Origin: Vagococcus hydrophili
Lineage (GTDB): Bacteria; Bacillota; Bacilli; Lactobacillales; Vagococcaceae
Reading direction: 5' to 3'
DNA length: 64,000 nucleotides
NCBI RefSeq assembly: GCF_011304195.1
Contig: NZ_CP049887.1
Coordinates: forward strand, 1,178,001-1,242,000
Every line of letters begins with the position of its first letter. Position 1 is the stretch's first letter. The translations under genes were made by a program, and so were the position numbers. Shown piece after piece: positions 53,439 to 64,000 of this stretch. The notes under the pieces are model-generated. The model was not told the origin of the DNA and ran no database searches. It saw only the letters and a list, made by a program, of their open reading frames with translations.

Positions 53439-53831
53439 GTGATGAAGATGCAATTATTAGGAAATATAATTTGGTTTATTTTTGGTGGTTTATGGGGAGC
53501 AATCTCTTGGTTTGTTGCAGGCTGTTTATGGTGTATCACCATCATTGGGATTCCAGTGGGCTTACAGTGTTTTAAAATAGCTGGTTTAAGTTTGTGGCCG
53601 TTTGGTAAACAAGTGGTGTATGGAACAAGTAGCATGTCGTTTCTTGTGAATATTATTTGGTTGATTTTCAGTGGTTGGGTCTTAGCGTTAGGTCACTTAA
53701 TCAGTGGAATTCTCCTTTGTATTACAATCATCGGGATTCCATTTGGGAAACAAAGTTTTAAATTAGCACAACTTGCTTTGATGCCCTTTGGCGCTAGAGT
53801 TGTGTCGTCAGATAGTTATTATATGGATTAG
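53439..53831 (+). CDS. YccF-family membrane protein
   Basis: A 130-residue protein with two homologous halves. Each carries a hydrophobic pair and the block ITIIGIP-V/F-G followed by LWPFG or LMPFG, which defines the YccF (DUF307) domain. Function unknown; in E. coli it is an inner-membrane protein. A ribosome site lies in GACGTGATGAAG before the first Met codons. Confidence 0.88.
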   Translation: MMKMQLLGNIIWFIFGGLWGAISWFVAGCLWCITIIGIPVGLQCFKIAGLSLWPFGKQVVYGTSSMSFLVNIIWLIFSGWVLALGHLISGILLCITIIGIPFGKQSFKLAQLALMPFGARVVSSDSYYMD

Positions 53832-53833
53832 GA

Positions 53834-53876
53834 AAAAGAACTGTTCGAACTGTATTAGTTTGTCAGTTCTTTTTAT
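53834..53876 (+). terminator. Terminator after yccF
   Basis: AAAAGAACTG pairs with CAGTTCTTTT across a 20-base loop. Confidence 0.7.
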
Positions 53877-54006
53877 GTAGAGATAGATTTCAGCTGATTG
53901 ATTACTATTAAGTCAATAAAGGGATGATTTATCAAAAAAAGTGTACCATTATAGAAAATAAGTGCTAGAATAATAAGTAATAAATAAAATTTTAGGAGTG
54001 TAAAGA

Positions 54007-56628
54007 ATGAAAAAGAAACTTTTGACAACTTTATTGTTATCGACTCTAGTATTACCTTCGATAACTGGTGTGACACAAGTATTTGCGGAAACAGCAGCGA
54101 CAGATACGTCTGTAAATGCAGAATATCTTGTTCAACCTGTTATTGTAAAATACGTTGATGAGTCGGGTGTAACTATCTCTGATGAAGAAAAATTAACAGG
54201 TGATTTAGGTGGACCATATGAAGTAAAACCTAAAACAATAGAGAATTACACGTATAAAAGTTCAGACACTGAATTAAAAGGAAAATACACGACAGAGAAG
54301 CAAATTATAATATTAACTTATTCTAAAATTGATGTTCCAGTAGAAAAAGGGTCTGTTCTTGTGAGTTATGTGGATGAAAAAGGGACAACGATTTCTACAG
54401 ATGAAACAAAAACTGGGAATGTTGGAGCAGCGTATAATGTAGATAAAAAAGCGATATCTGGTTATTCATTCAATAAGGTAAAAGAAGGAAACCTAGTTGG
54501 AGAATTTACGAGTGAAGCACAACATGTTGTTCTAGAATATAAAGAAAATGCTAAAAAAAGTAACGTTACAGTAAAATATATTGATGATAAAAACATAGAA
54601 ATTAAAAAACCAGTGACATTTGAAGGTGAAGTGGGGACTAAAGCACCTATCACTAAAGAAGTTATTTCAGGATACGAATTTGTCTCAGGCTCCTTAGATG
54701 TTAAGTATACAGAAGAGGCACAAACAATTACTCATACGTATAAGAGAGTGGGCCAGGGTCCATACATTGCAGACGGAAGTTATGTAAAAATAACTAAAAA
54801 AGGTTACGGTATCTACTCAAACTTTGACTGGAAACAAAAAAATACAAGTACTAATTTATATGGAGAAACCTTTGAAGCTCGCGGTAGATATGAACATTCA
54901 AATGGCTCAACTTACTACTCACTATTTAATGCTAAAAACGAGTGGCAAGGATACATTAACGCAGATGCAACAACTAAAACATCGCCACAAGGTCCTTACA
55001 TTTCAGATGGAAGAATTGTTAAAGTAACTAAAAAAGGATACGATAGTTGGTCAAATTTTGATTGGAATAAAAAAGTTTCGAATGATCAATTATTAGGTAA
55101 AAATTTTAAAGCACAAGGTCGTTATGAACACTTTAACGGCAGTACATACTATTCATTATATGATGTGAAAGGTAATTGGTATGGCTATATTAATTCTAAT
55201 GCTGTCTCAGATGGAAACCAAGAAGGTAACTACATTGCAGACGGAAGCTATGTTAAAGTAGCGAAAAAAGGTTATGGCGTGTGGTCAAATTTTGATTGGA
55301 AGAGAAAAAATTCTAGTGATAATTTATATGGACAAACATTACAAGCGCGTGGACGTTATGAACATTTTAATGGCGAAACATATTACTCTTTATATAATGT
55401 AAAAGGTGAATGGCAAGGCTATTTAAACGCAACAGCAACAATCAGTGCCAACCCACAAGGAGCTTATATTCCAGATGGTCGTTTTGTGACAGTTGATAAA
55501 ATGGGGTATGACGTTTATTCAGATTTTAATTGGACAATCAGAAACTCAAGTAATGTGTTAAAAGGTAATACATTTACAGCAAAAGGTCGTTATGAGCATA
55601 TCAATGGAAATACTTACTATTCTATTTATGATAATCAAGATAAATGGCAAGGGTACATTGATGCAAAAGCAGTTAGTGTTGTGAAAAATCCAGAAGGCAA
55701 CTATATTCCAGATGGTAGGTATGTGAAAGTTAATCAACCTGGTTATAATGTGTGGTCAAACTTTGATTGGAAATTCCGTAACAAGAGTGATGAATTAATT
55801 GGTAAAACATTACAAGCGCGTGGACGTTATGAACACGCTAATGGTAGTACATACTTCTCATTATATGATTTAAACGGTGAGTGGCAAGGCTATATTAATA
55901 GTGAAGCAACAATGGATGCAAAAGCAGAAGGCAACTATATTCCAGACGGTGACTATGTAAAAGTTACTAAAAAAGGTGTTGACTTATATTCTAATTTTAG
56001 TTGGAATAAAAAAGGAACAACTGATTCAATGGTAGATAAATATTACCAAGCGCGTGGACGTTATGAACATGCTAATGGTAAAACTTATTATTCACTATTT
56101 GATAGTAACAATGTTTGGCAAGGTTATTTAGAATCTAGTGCGGCTGTTAAAATCACAAGCCCACAAGGACCATATATTTCAGATGGTCGTTACTTTAATG
56201 TAGTCAATAAAGGTATGGATGTTTGGGGATCATTTAAAGAAAATGTGATTAATTCGACAGACTCTTTATATGGTAATACTTACCAAATTCGTGGACGTTA
56301 TGAGCATGTTAATGGTCGTACGTATTATTCTCTTTACGACAATAAAGGTAAATGGCAAGGGTATGTTGATTCTAAAGCAGGAACAGTTACGAAAGCAGAA
56401 GGTTCATATGTTAGTTCAAGTAAATATGTAATTGTATCAGTTAAGGGATATGATGTTTATTCAAACTTTGATTGGAAAGTTGTAACAAATAGTACTAAAT
56501 TGTTAGGTAATACTTATAATGCTAAAGGTTACTATCAACATTTCAATGGTTATACTTACTATTCTCTATATGATGGAGACAAATGGATTGGTTATATCAA
56601 TAGTAATGCAGTAACACAAAATAAATAA
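54007..56628 (+). CDS. Secreted MucBP and GW-like repeat protein
   Basis: An 873-residue secreted protein: signal peptide (1-27, ending VFA-E), three MucBP-type domains (about 43-105, 113-177, 183-245; YVDE.G..IS.....TG..G..Y......I.GY pattern) and eight repeats of about 77 residues (251-870). Each repeat reads YI.DG.YVKV.KKGY..WSNFDW ... GRYEH.NG.TYYSLYD....WQGYI. The fold looks like GW/SH3-type wall-binding modules, with GY in place of GW. There is no LPxTG signal, so it is probably held on the wall non-covalently through the repeats while MucBP domains bind mucin-like ligands. TAGGAGTG precedes the ATG. Confidence 0.85.
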   Translation: MKKKLLTTLLLSTLVLPSITGVTQVFAETAATDTSVNAEYLVQPVIVKYVDESGVTISDEEKLTGDLGGPYEVKPKTIENYTYKSSDTELKGKYTTEKQIIILTYSKIDVPVEKGSVLVSYVDEKGTTISTDETKTGNVGAAYNVDKKAISGYSFNKVKEGNLVGEFTSEAQHVVLEYKENAKKSNVTVKYIDDKNIEIKKPVTFEGEVGTKAPITKEVISGYEFVSGSLDVKYTEEAQTITHTYKRVGQGPYIADGSYVKITKKGYGIYSNFDWKQKNTSTNLYGETFEARGRYEHSNGSTYYSLFNAKNEWQGYINADATTKTSPQGPYISDGRIVKVTKKGYDSWSNFDWNKKVSNDQLLGKNFKAQGRYEHFNGSTYYSLYDVKGNWYGYINSNAVSDGNQEGNYIADGSYVKVAKKGYGVWSNFDWKRKNSSDNLYGQTLQARGRYEHFNGETYYSLYNVKGEWQGYLNATATISANPQGAYIPDGRFVTVDKMGYDVYSDFNWTIRNSSNVLKGNTFTAKGRYEHINGNTYYSIYDNQDKWQGYIDAKAVSVVKNPEGNYIPDGRYVKVNQPGYNVWSNFDWKFRNKSDELIGKTLQARGRYEHANGSTYFSLYDLNGEWQGYINSEATMDAKAEGNYIPDGDYVKVTKKGVDLYSNFSWNKKGTTDSMVDKYYQARGRYEHANGKTYYSLFDSNNVWQGYLESSAAVKITSPQGPYISDGRYFNVVNKGMDVWGSFKENVINSTDSLYGNTYQIRGRYEHVNGRTYYSLYDNKGKWQGYVDSKAGTVTKAEGSYVSSSKYVIVSVKGYDVYSNFDWKVVTNSTKLLGNTYNAKGYYQHFNGYTYYSLYDGDKWIGYINSNAVTQNK
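54756..56622 (+). repeat. Eight GW-like modules (about 231 bp each)
   Basis: Units begin G-P/N/A-YI-A/S/P-DG and end in WQGYI-N/D-S/A. The DNA of the GRYEH segment is strongly conserved while flanks vary; the last unit is most divergent. Confidence 0.85.
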
Positions 56629-56631
56629 ATT

Positions 56632-56684
56632 AAAAAGATTAACAAGAAACTAGCTATATTTCTTGTTAATCTTTTCTTTTATCT
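56632..56684 (+). terminator. Terminator after the MucBP protein gene
   Basis: AAAAGATTAACAAGAAA pairs with TTTCTTGTTAATCTTTT, followed by CTTTT. Confidence 0.85.
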
Positions 56685-56730
56685 ATATACTAAACTTAGT
56701 TTATAAACTAAGTTTAAAAAGAGGTGGGCA

Positions 56731-57741
56731 ATGAAATCAAGTAAACCGCAAATGGTGAAGCAAAATAATTTAGCGTATTTAACACAACTTGTTAAAAATA
56801 ATGCTCCACTATCGAAACGTGAATTAGCAGATTTGAGTAAGTTGAGTGTGGTAACCATTAATAAATTAATTCCTGAATTATTAGAAAAAAAAATGATCTA
56901 TCCTTATTCGAATGAAGTGGTGACAGGTGGGCGTCATGCGGTATCTTATCGATTTAACGAACAGAAAAATACATTTCTAGTAATAAAAATTGTAGAAAAT
57001 AGAAATGAGTTATCTTTCTTTTTTTATTTATGTGATTTGGTGGGTAAAATTATTAAAGAAGAAGAGCTCCCTATCGCAGATTTGAGTTGGGAAGATTTTG
57101 TAGAAGTTATTGGAGAATGGAAGAGGGATTATCCGGAGATTAATAGTATCGTATTAGGAATACCAGGTGTTGAGATGAATGGCATTGTGAAAGTAGTCGA
57201 TCATCCTATGTTGCAAGGAAAGTCAGTTCAAGAAGAGCTAACAGAAAAATTTGATTGTCAGGTGACATTAGAAAATGACGTGAATGCAGCTGTTTTAGGT
57301 TATGCCATGAGAGAGCCAAAAGAAAAAATAATTTCAGGTATTTATTATCCAGTTGAATTTCCTCCTGGCGGTGGTGTGTCGATCTATCAGAAAATTTTAA
57401 AGGGTCGAAATAATTTCGTTGGAGAAGTTTCTGTACTACCATTAGAGGTCGATTGGTCCAAAGAGAATATCCTAAAAGTAGATTTGACGAAGCATTTATT
57501 AGATATGATGGAGGTTTTTATTAGTTTATATGATCCTCACGAGGTCGTTGTTTACGGTACTGATGAACGAATTAACGAAGAAGTAATTCATGAAGTTGGG
57601 AAAAAAATAGTAACTAAGTTTCCTCTGATAGAATTACCAACGATTCACTTGTCGAGATATTTTAAAGAAGATTACTTAGCAGGATTGATCCAAATCGGGT
57701 TAGAAGAAACTAACCGATTATTACTGAATGAATTTAAATAA
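56731..57741 (+). CDS. ROK-family transcriptional regulator
   Basis: A 336-residue NagC/XylR-type protein: N-terminal helix-turn-helix (PLSKRELADLSKLSVVTINKLIPELLEKKMI, 25-56), then a ROK domain with SIVLGIPGVEMNGIV, VTLENDVNAAVLGY and NNFVGEVS. The expected CxCGxxGC zinc motif is not seen, common in divergent ROK regulators. AGAGGTGGGC precedes the ATG. It is followed at 18 bp by an acetyltransferase gene and a HAD phosphatase, forming an operon with a likely sugar theme. Confidence 0.83.
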   Translation: MKSSKPQMVKQNNLAYLTQLVKNNAPLSKRELADLSKLSVVTINKLIPELLEKKMIYPYSNEVVTGGRHAVSYRFNEQKNTFLVIKIVENRNELSFFFYLCDLVGKIIKEEELPIADLSWEDFVEVIGEWKRDYPEINSIVLGIPGVEMNGIVKVVDHPMLQGKSVQEELTEKFDCQVTLENDVNAAVLGYAMREPKEKIISGIYYPVEFPPGGGVSIYQKILKGRNNFVGEVSVLPLEVDWSKENILKVDLTKHLLDMMEVFISLYDPHEVVVYGTDERINEEVIHEVGKKIVTKFPLIELPTIHLSRYFKEDYLAGLIQIGLEETNRLLLNEFK

Positions 57742-57759
57742 GAAAGAGGATGGGTGTTA

Positions 57760-58380
57760 ATGCGTACGGAAAAACAAAAAATGCTTCAAGAAGATTTATA
57801 TATAGCAGGAGATGCTGAACTAAGAAGAGATGTAAAAAAAAGTCGACAGTTAACCCGCTTATTCAATCAAACAACAGAAGAACAAATTGATTATCGGAGT
57901 GAGTTGTTAAAAGAGTTATTCCAAGAAACCGGAGAGAATATCTATATGGAACCGCCATTTAGATGTGATTATGGCTCGAATATTTCAATTGGTAATAATT
58001 TTTATGCTAATTTTGATTGTTGTTTCTTGGATGTAGCGAGAATTTCAATTGGTGAAAATGTTATGTTTGGACCTAAAGTTAACTTATTAACACCAAGCCA
58101 TCCACTAGATGCAGAGGTTAGAAATTCAGGACTGGAATTTGGGAAAGAAATCAAAATTGGCAATAATGTTTGGCTAGGTGGCAACGTGACAGTAAATCCA
58201 GGTGTAACCGTTGGAAATAACACCGTCATCGGATCAGGTTCCGTAGTAACAAAAAATATTCCTGATAATGTGGTTGCAGCAGGAAATCCTTGTAAAGTGA
58301 TTCGCCCAATTGGGGAAGAAGATAGAATTTATTGGGAAAACAAACAAAAAGCATACTGGGAGGAAGTTGAGAATGATTAG
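57760..58380 (+). CDS. Maltose/galactoside O-acetyltransferase family protein
   Basis: A 206-residue left-handed beta-helix (hexapeptide) enzyme. The N-terminal Mac domain includes EKQKMLQEDLYIAGDAELRRD; the catalytic His is in TPSHPLDAEVRN; hexapeptides run IGNNVWLGGNVTVNPGVTVGNNTVIGSGSVV and the end is AAGNPCKVIR. It transfers acetyl groups from acetyl-CoA to sugars. ATG 57760 after AGAGG; GTG 57754 is possible. It overlaps the HAD gene by 8 bp. Confidence 0.92.
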   Translation: MRTEKQKMLQEDLYIAGDAELRRDVKKSRQLTRLFNQTTEEQIDYRSELLKELFQETGENIYMEPPFRCDYGSNISIGNNFYANFDCCFLDVARISIGENVMFGPKVNLLTPSHPLDAEVRNSGLEFGKEIKIGNNVWLGGNVTVNPGVTVGNNTVIGSGSVVTKNIPDNVVAAGNPCKVIRPIGEEDRIYWENKQKAYWEEVEND

Positions 58381-59173
58381 ATTAGTTGCAGTTGATATGG
58401 ATGGAACTTTTTTATCATCTACAAAGGATTACAACCGAGAACGATTTGCTAAAATTTATAAAGAAATGAAAGAGCGAGATATTAAGTTTGTTGTAGCAAG
58501 CGGCAACCAGTACTATCAATTAAAGTCGTTTTTCCCTGAAATAGCTGAAGAAATATCCTTTGTTGCAGAAAATGGGGCGCTTGTTATTAGTGAAGAGGAA
58601 GAAATGTTTTGTGGTCGTATGTCAGATGATTTAGTTCAGGACGTTATCGCTTTTATTAAAGAGCATCCAGAAGTGTTTATGATCTTGTGCGGGCGAAAAA
58701 GTGCTTATACAAGTGAGAAAGAACCAGAAGAGCTAATCGCTTTAGGTCGATCGTATTATCATCGTTTAGAAGTTGTGGAAGAAATAACGAATAGTATTGA
58801 AGATGTATTCTTTAAAGTGGCCACCAATGTGCCAGTAGATGAAACAACTCATTTTTTAGAGTTCTTTAATGAAAGATTTAGTGGCAGATTAGAAGCAGTT
58901 TCTAGCGGTCACGGAGATATCGATTTGATTATTCCAGGCCTTCACAAAGCTAACGGTCTGCGAATACTCCAAGAAAAATGGGGAGTTCGGTCAGATGAAA
59001 TGGTTGCTTTTGGAGATGGTGGCAATGATTTAGAGATGCTTCGTCACGTTAAATATAGCTATGCTATGGAAAATGGAAGTAAAGAATCTAAAGAAGCAGC
59101 TTCTCATATAGCGCCAAATAATGATGAAGAAGGAGTATTAGAAATACTAGAGCAATTACTAGAAATTAAATAA
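58373..59173 (+). CDS. Cof-type HAD-IIB phosphatase
   Basis: A 266-residue phosphatase starting at ATG 58373 within the end of the acetyltransferase gene (GGAGG just upstream). Motif I VAVDMDGTFLSS, motif II VVASGNQ, motif III Lys in LHKANGLRIL and motif IV FGDGGNDLEML. The Cof cap domain lies between. It removes phosphate from small molecules such as sugar phosphates or FMN-type compounds. Confidence 0.92.
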   Translation: MIRLVAVDMDGTFLSSTKDYNRERFAKIYKEMKERDIKFVVASGNQYYQLKSFFPEIAEEISFVAENGALVISEEEEMFCGRMSDDLVQDVIAFIKEHPEVFMILCGRKSAYTSEKEPEELIALGRSYYHRLEVVEEITNSIEDVFFKVATNVPVDETTHFLEFFNERFSGRLEAVSSGHGDIDLIIPGLHKANGLRILQEKWGVRSDEMVAFGDGGNDLEMLRHVKYSYAMENGSKESKEAASHIAPNNDEEGVLEILEQLLEIK

Positions 59174-59184
59174 GAGGTAAAAAC

Positions 59185-59679
59185 ATGGAAACTATGGAAT
59201 TAATTATCGGTGGATTAAGTAAAAAAGAAACGTTAGTCCAGTTGTATGATAAAAAAATTAAAATGAACCCACTAGCAGAAACGTACATCAATGACACTCG
59301 GTTTAAAGTAACTGAAACGCCTAGAAAAATTCAAATTATCATGTTGTCTGTAGCAGAGTTAGGATTAACTAAAGGAGCTAATTTATCGACAATTTATAAA
59401 CAAGCAGCCGAGAAAGGGTTGTTATTGTGTCCAGAAGATACTGGGATATATTTAAGAATGGGGAATAGATATGAAAAAAATAGTCATGGGCTAGTGTCGA
59501 AAGGTAAAGCCCCCGACGATTCTCTAACAGTAGCTACAAAAAATATTACTTCAGACATTCATTTTCCTAAAGGCTTATATTTAAGGAAAATAGAAGGCGA
59601 TTTGTGGTTGCGAGGTTACATATGTGATGATGAGCATTTATTTTCAAGTGAAGATCGTTTTGTTTTTTGTAAAAAATAA
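59185..59679 (+). CDS. Conserved hypothetical protein (164 residues)
   Basis: A soluble protein, starting METMELIIGGLSKKETLVQL. LGLTKGANLSTIYKQAAEKGLLLCPEDTGIYLRM and PKGLYLRKIEGDLWLRGY look strongly conserved and I have a memory of similar proteins in Bacillus and Clostridium, but no assigned function. AAGAGGTAAAA precedes the ATG, 11 bp after the HAD gene, so it closes the operon. Confidence 0.78.
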   Translation: METMELIIGGLSKKETLVQLYDKKIKMNPLAETYINDTRFKVTETPRKIQIIMLSVAELGLTKGANLSTIYKQAAEKGLLLCPEDTGIYLRMGNRYEKNSHGLVSKGKAPDDSLTVATKNITSDIHFPKGLYLRKIEGDLWLRGYICDDEHLFSSEDRFVFCKK

Positions 59680-59737
59680 TTTTGAGTACTATATAATAAA
59701 TAAAAATGTTTTAGATTCAAAAAGATGCAAGGTGAAG

Positions 59738-59786
59738 AGAGATATATTAGAAAAACGACAAAAAATATATCTCCTCTTAATTTTAT
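59738..59786 (+). terminator. Terminator-like hairpin before the tRNA genes
   Basis: AAGAG-AGATATATT and AATATATCT-CCTCTT pair across a loop of about 15 bases; only a weak T tract follows. Confidence 0.45.
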
Positions 59787-59851
59787 AGATGAATTGAATA
59801 TTTTTTTGAATTGTGTAGGAAATAAAAATATTGAAAAGGTTAAAAATCAAG

Positions 59852-59880
59852 TAGACAGGACACGATTAAAGTGATATGAT
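59852..59880 (+). promoter_or_regulatory. Promoter of the tRNA-Arg gene
   Basis: TAGACA (59852-59857), a 17-bp spacer and TATGAT (59875-59880), 18 bp before the tRNA. Confidence 0.75.
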
Positions 59881-59898
59881 TCTTAATAGTTATTTCAA

Positions 59899-59972
59899 GC
59901 GCCCATAGCTCAATTGGATAGAGTGTCTGACTACGGATCAGAAGGTTAGGGGTTCGACTCCTCTTGGGCGCG
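59899..59972 (+). tRNA. tRNA-Arg (anticodon ACG)
   Basis: Full cloverleaf: acceptor GCGCCCA/TGGGCGC with discriminator G, D-arm with AGCTCAATTGGATAGAG, anticodon stem CTGAC / GATCAG region with ACG, and T-arm GGTTCGACTC. No CCA is encoded. The A at position 34 would be deaminated to inosine. Confidence 0.93.
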
Positions 59973-59987
59973 TTTTTAAGAATGATA

Positions 59988-60061
59988 CGGGAAGTAGCTC
60001 AGCTTGGTAGAGCACTTGGTTTGGGACCAAGGGGTCGCAGGTTCGAATCCTGTCTTCCCGA
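59988..60061 (+). tRNA. tRNA-Pro (anticodon TGG)
   Basis: Acceptor CGGGAAG/CTTCCCG with discriminator A, D-arm AGCTCAGCTTGGTAGAGC, anticodon stem CTTGG/CCAAG with TGG, and T-arm GGTTCGAATC. No encoded CCA. It lies 15 bp after tRNA-Arg and just before the rrn promoter. Confidence 0.93.
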
Positions 60062-60103
60062 TTTTAAAGAAAAAATTCTTTAAAAAAATATTTTTAAAAA
60101 GTG

Positions 60104-60132
60104 TTGACAAAACTTTGATAACTTGGTATGAT
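60104..60132 (+). promoter_or_regulatory. rrn promoter
   Basis: TTGACA (60104-60109), exact 17-bp spacer, TATGAT (60127-60132). A leader of about 165 bp follows before 16S, including the antiterminator-like text TTTGAAAACTAAACAAAG. Confidence 0.85.
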
Positions 60133-60304
60133 ATAAAAGTTGTTAAAGCAACACAGATTAGACCTTTGAAAACTAAACAAAGTAAGACAAACCAAATGTG
60201 ATAGGGCGTTTCTACTTAGTAGAAACAAACCATATTTAGTGAAATAACATTCGCTAGCAAGTTTTAAAATTAATGAGCTAAACATCGCAAGATGTTAATC
60301 AACT

Positions 60305-62099
<1,795 letters not shown>

Positions 62100-64000
62100 G
62101 GTTAAGTGAATAAGGGCGCACGGTGGATGCCTTGGCACTAGAAGCCGATGAAGGACGGGACTAACTCCGATATGCTTTGGGGAGCTGTAAGTAAGCTATG
62201 ATCCAGAGATTTCCGAATGGGGGAACCCAGCATCTTTTATAGGATGTTACTTTCAAGTGAATACATAGCTTGTTAGAGGTAGACGCAGAGAACTGAAACA
62301 TCTAAGTACCTGCAGGAAGAGAAAGAAAAATCGATTTCCTTAGTAGCGGCGAGCGAAACGGAAACAGCCCAAACCAACAAGCTTGCTTGTTGGGGTTGTA
62401 GGACTCAGCTGTGGTAGCTGTTGTGGATAGTCGAATCGACCTGGAAAGGTCAGCCAGAGCGGGTAAAAGCCCCGTAGACGAAATTGACAACACACCTATG
62501 AGTATCCTGAGTACGGCGGAACACGAGAAATTCCGTCGGAATCCGGGAGGACCATCTCCCAAGGCTAAATACTCTCTAGTGACCGATAGTGTACCAGTAC
62601 CGTGAGGGAAAGGTGAAAAGCACCCCGGAAGGGGAGTGAAATAGAACCTGAAACCGTGTGCCTACAAAAAGTCAGAGCCCGTTAATGGGTGATGGCGTGC
62701 CTTTTGCAGAATGAACCGGCGAGTTACGATTGCATGCGAGGTTAAGCTGAAGAAGCGGAGCCGTAGCGAAAGCGAGTCTGAATAGGGCGAGTGAGTATGT
62801 AGTCGTAGACCCGAAACCAAGTGACCTACCCATGTCCAGGTTGAAGGTGCGGTAAAACGCACTGGAGGACCGAACCCACGTACGTTGAAAAGTGCGGGGA
62901 TGAGGTGTGGGTAGCGGAGAAATTCCAAACGAACTTGGAGATAGCTGGTTCTCTCCGAAATAGCTTTAGGGCTAGCCTCGGAATTAGAATGATGGAGGTA
63001 GAGCACTGTTTGGACTAGGGGCCCGTCTCGGGTTACCGAATTCAGATAAACTCCGAATGCCATTCATTTATGTCCGGGAGTCAGACAGTGAGTGATAAGA
63101 TCCATTGTCGAAAGGGAAACAGCCCAGACCACCAGCTAAGGTCCCCAAATATATGTTAAGTGGAAAAGGATGTGAGGGTGCACAAACAACTAGGATGTTG
63201 GCTCAGAAGCAGCCACCATTTAAAGAGTGCGTAATAGCTCACTAGTCGAGTGCCCTTGCGCCGAAAATGTACCGGGGCTAAACATATTACCGAAGCTGTG
63301 GATAGAACTTAGGTTCTATGGTAGGAGAGCGTTCTAAGGGCGTTGAAGCTAGATCGTAAGGACTGGTGGAGCGCTTAGAAGTGAGAATGCCGGTATGAGT
63401 AGCGAAAGACAGGTGAGAATCCTGTCCACCGAATGACTAAGGTTTCCTGGGGAAGGCTCGTCCTCCCAGGGTTAGTCGGGACCTAAGCTGAGGCCGATAG
63501 GCGTAGGCGATGGATAACAGGTTGAGATTCCTGTACCCGTTTGTTTTGTTTGAACAATGGAGGGACGCAGTAGGTTACAAGATCGCACTGTTGGATATGT
63601 GCGTTCAAGCAACAAGTCTTGGTAAGAGTCAAATGCTTTTACCTCTAAGGACAAGTTGTGATGAGGAGGGAAATTTAGTACCGAAGTCTTAATATCACAC
63701 TGCCAAGAAAAGCTTCTAGTTAGAAACAAACGGCCCGTACCGCAAACCGACACAGGTAGTCGAGGAGAGAATCCTAAGGTGAGCGAGAGAACTCTCGTTA
63801 AGGAACTCGGCAAAATGACCCCGTAACTTAGGGAGAAGGGGTGCTGAACGCAAGTTCAGCCGCAGTGAATAGGCCCAAGCGACTGTTTATCAAAAACACA
63901 GGTCTCTGCAAAATCGAAAGATGACGTATAGGGGCTGACGCCTGCCCGGTGCTGGAAGGTTAAGAGGATGGGTTAGCAATAGCGAAGCTCAGAATTGAAG
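62100..64000 (+). rRNA. rrl: 23S ribosomal RNA, 5' part
   Basis: Begins GGTTAAGTGAATAAGGGCGC and continues GGTGGATGCCTTGGCAC, the usual 23S start, and runs to the window end, so about 1900 of some 2900 bases are present. Apparent ORFs in this region are shadows. Confidence 0.95.

Overview
The window is low-GC DNA from a lactic acid bacterium of the Enterococcaceae. The 16S rRNA gene, the ATG/TTG/GTG starts behind strong AGGAGG-type ribosome sites, the sortase-anchored surface proteins and the maeKR/maePE malate locus all fit; my best guess from the 16S text is Vagococcus or a close relative (inference, no alignment was run). It is chromosomal sequence: housekeeping and sugar genes run into an rrn operon whose 23S gene is cut by the window end.

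Layout. 0-5 kb: end of an alpha/beta hydrolase, a PAP2 phosphatase, a YjaB-like acetyltransferase, a TraX-family protein, lrgAB and a tRNA-dihydrouridine synthase. 5.1-13.5 kb: a long AT-rich leader and a 2600-residue cell-wall adhesin with 16 Cna B-type domains, 15 of them in exact 282-bp register. 13.6-18.3 kb: the most interesting segment, a peptide-pheromone regulatory island. It has a short double-glycine peptide resembling the enterocin/carnobacteriocin induction factors EntF, CbaX and CbnS, its HPK10 kinase and LytTR regulator, and a set of small membrane, CPBP-protease and bacteriocin-immunity-like genes. Four promoters there share a direct repeat TTCAnGAnn spaced by exactly 22 bp and lying 28-29 bp before the -10 box. 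No bacteriocin structural gene or export ABC transporter is present, so it may be an immunity/eavesdropping locus or a regulon split across the chromosome. 18.3-20.3 kb: a winged-helix regulator plus AbiEii-like nucleotidyltransferase pair under twin palindromic operators, a probable type IV toxin-antitoxin or defence module.

20.4-25.2 kb: divergent maeKR and maePE for malate sensing, uptake and oxidative decarboxylation, with a CcpA site. 25.2-28.6 kb: an ABM monooxygenase, a lipoprotein, two paralogous FMN reductases and a decayed region. 28.6-33.1 kb: a DUF1275 protein and an mhqR-type quinone-resistance operon with a perfect MhqR palindrome. The FMN reductase promoter and the mhq promoter also share a TTAC-N5-GTAA box of the YodB/CatR type. 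33.4-39.2 kb: an AraC regulator fused to a GH39-like domain, sppA-RDD-DUF4064, a CPBP protease and decayed small ORFs. 39.2-50.9 kb: ASCH protein, malP-malA-RpiR for maltose-type alpha-glucosides, several small membrane proteins, GNAT, an RpiR regulator divergent from a 6-phospho-beta-glucosidase, MepB-like protein and a broken DUF1349 gene. 51.0-56.6 kb: an LPKTG serine-repeat surface protein, adenosine deaminase, YccF and a secreted MucBP/GW-like repeat protein. 56.7-59.7 kb: a ROK regulator, sugar acetyltransferase, HAD phosphatase and a conserved protein. 59.9-64 kb: tRNA-Arg, tRNA-Pro and the rrn operon (16S, a spacer without tRNA, and the 5' part of 23S).

All family assignments come from reading motifs in the translated sequence and remembered family features; no database search was run.
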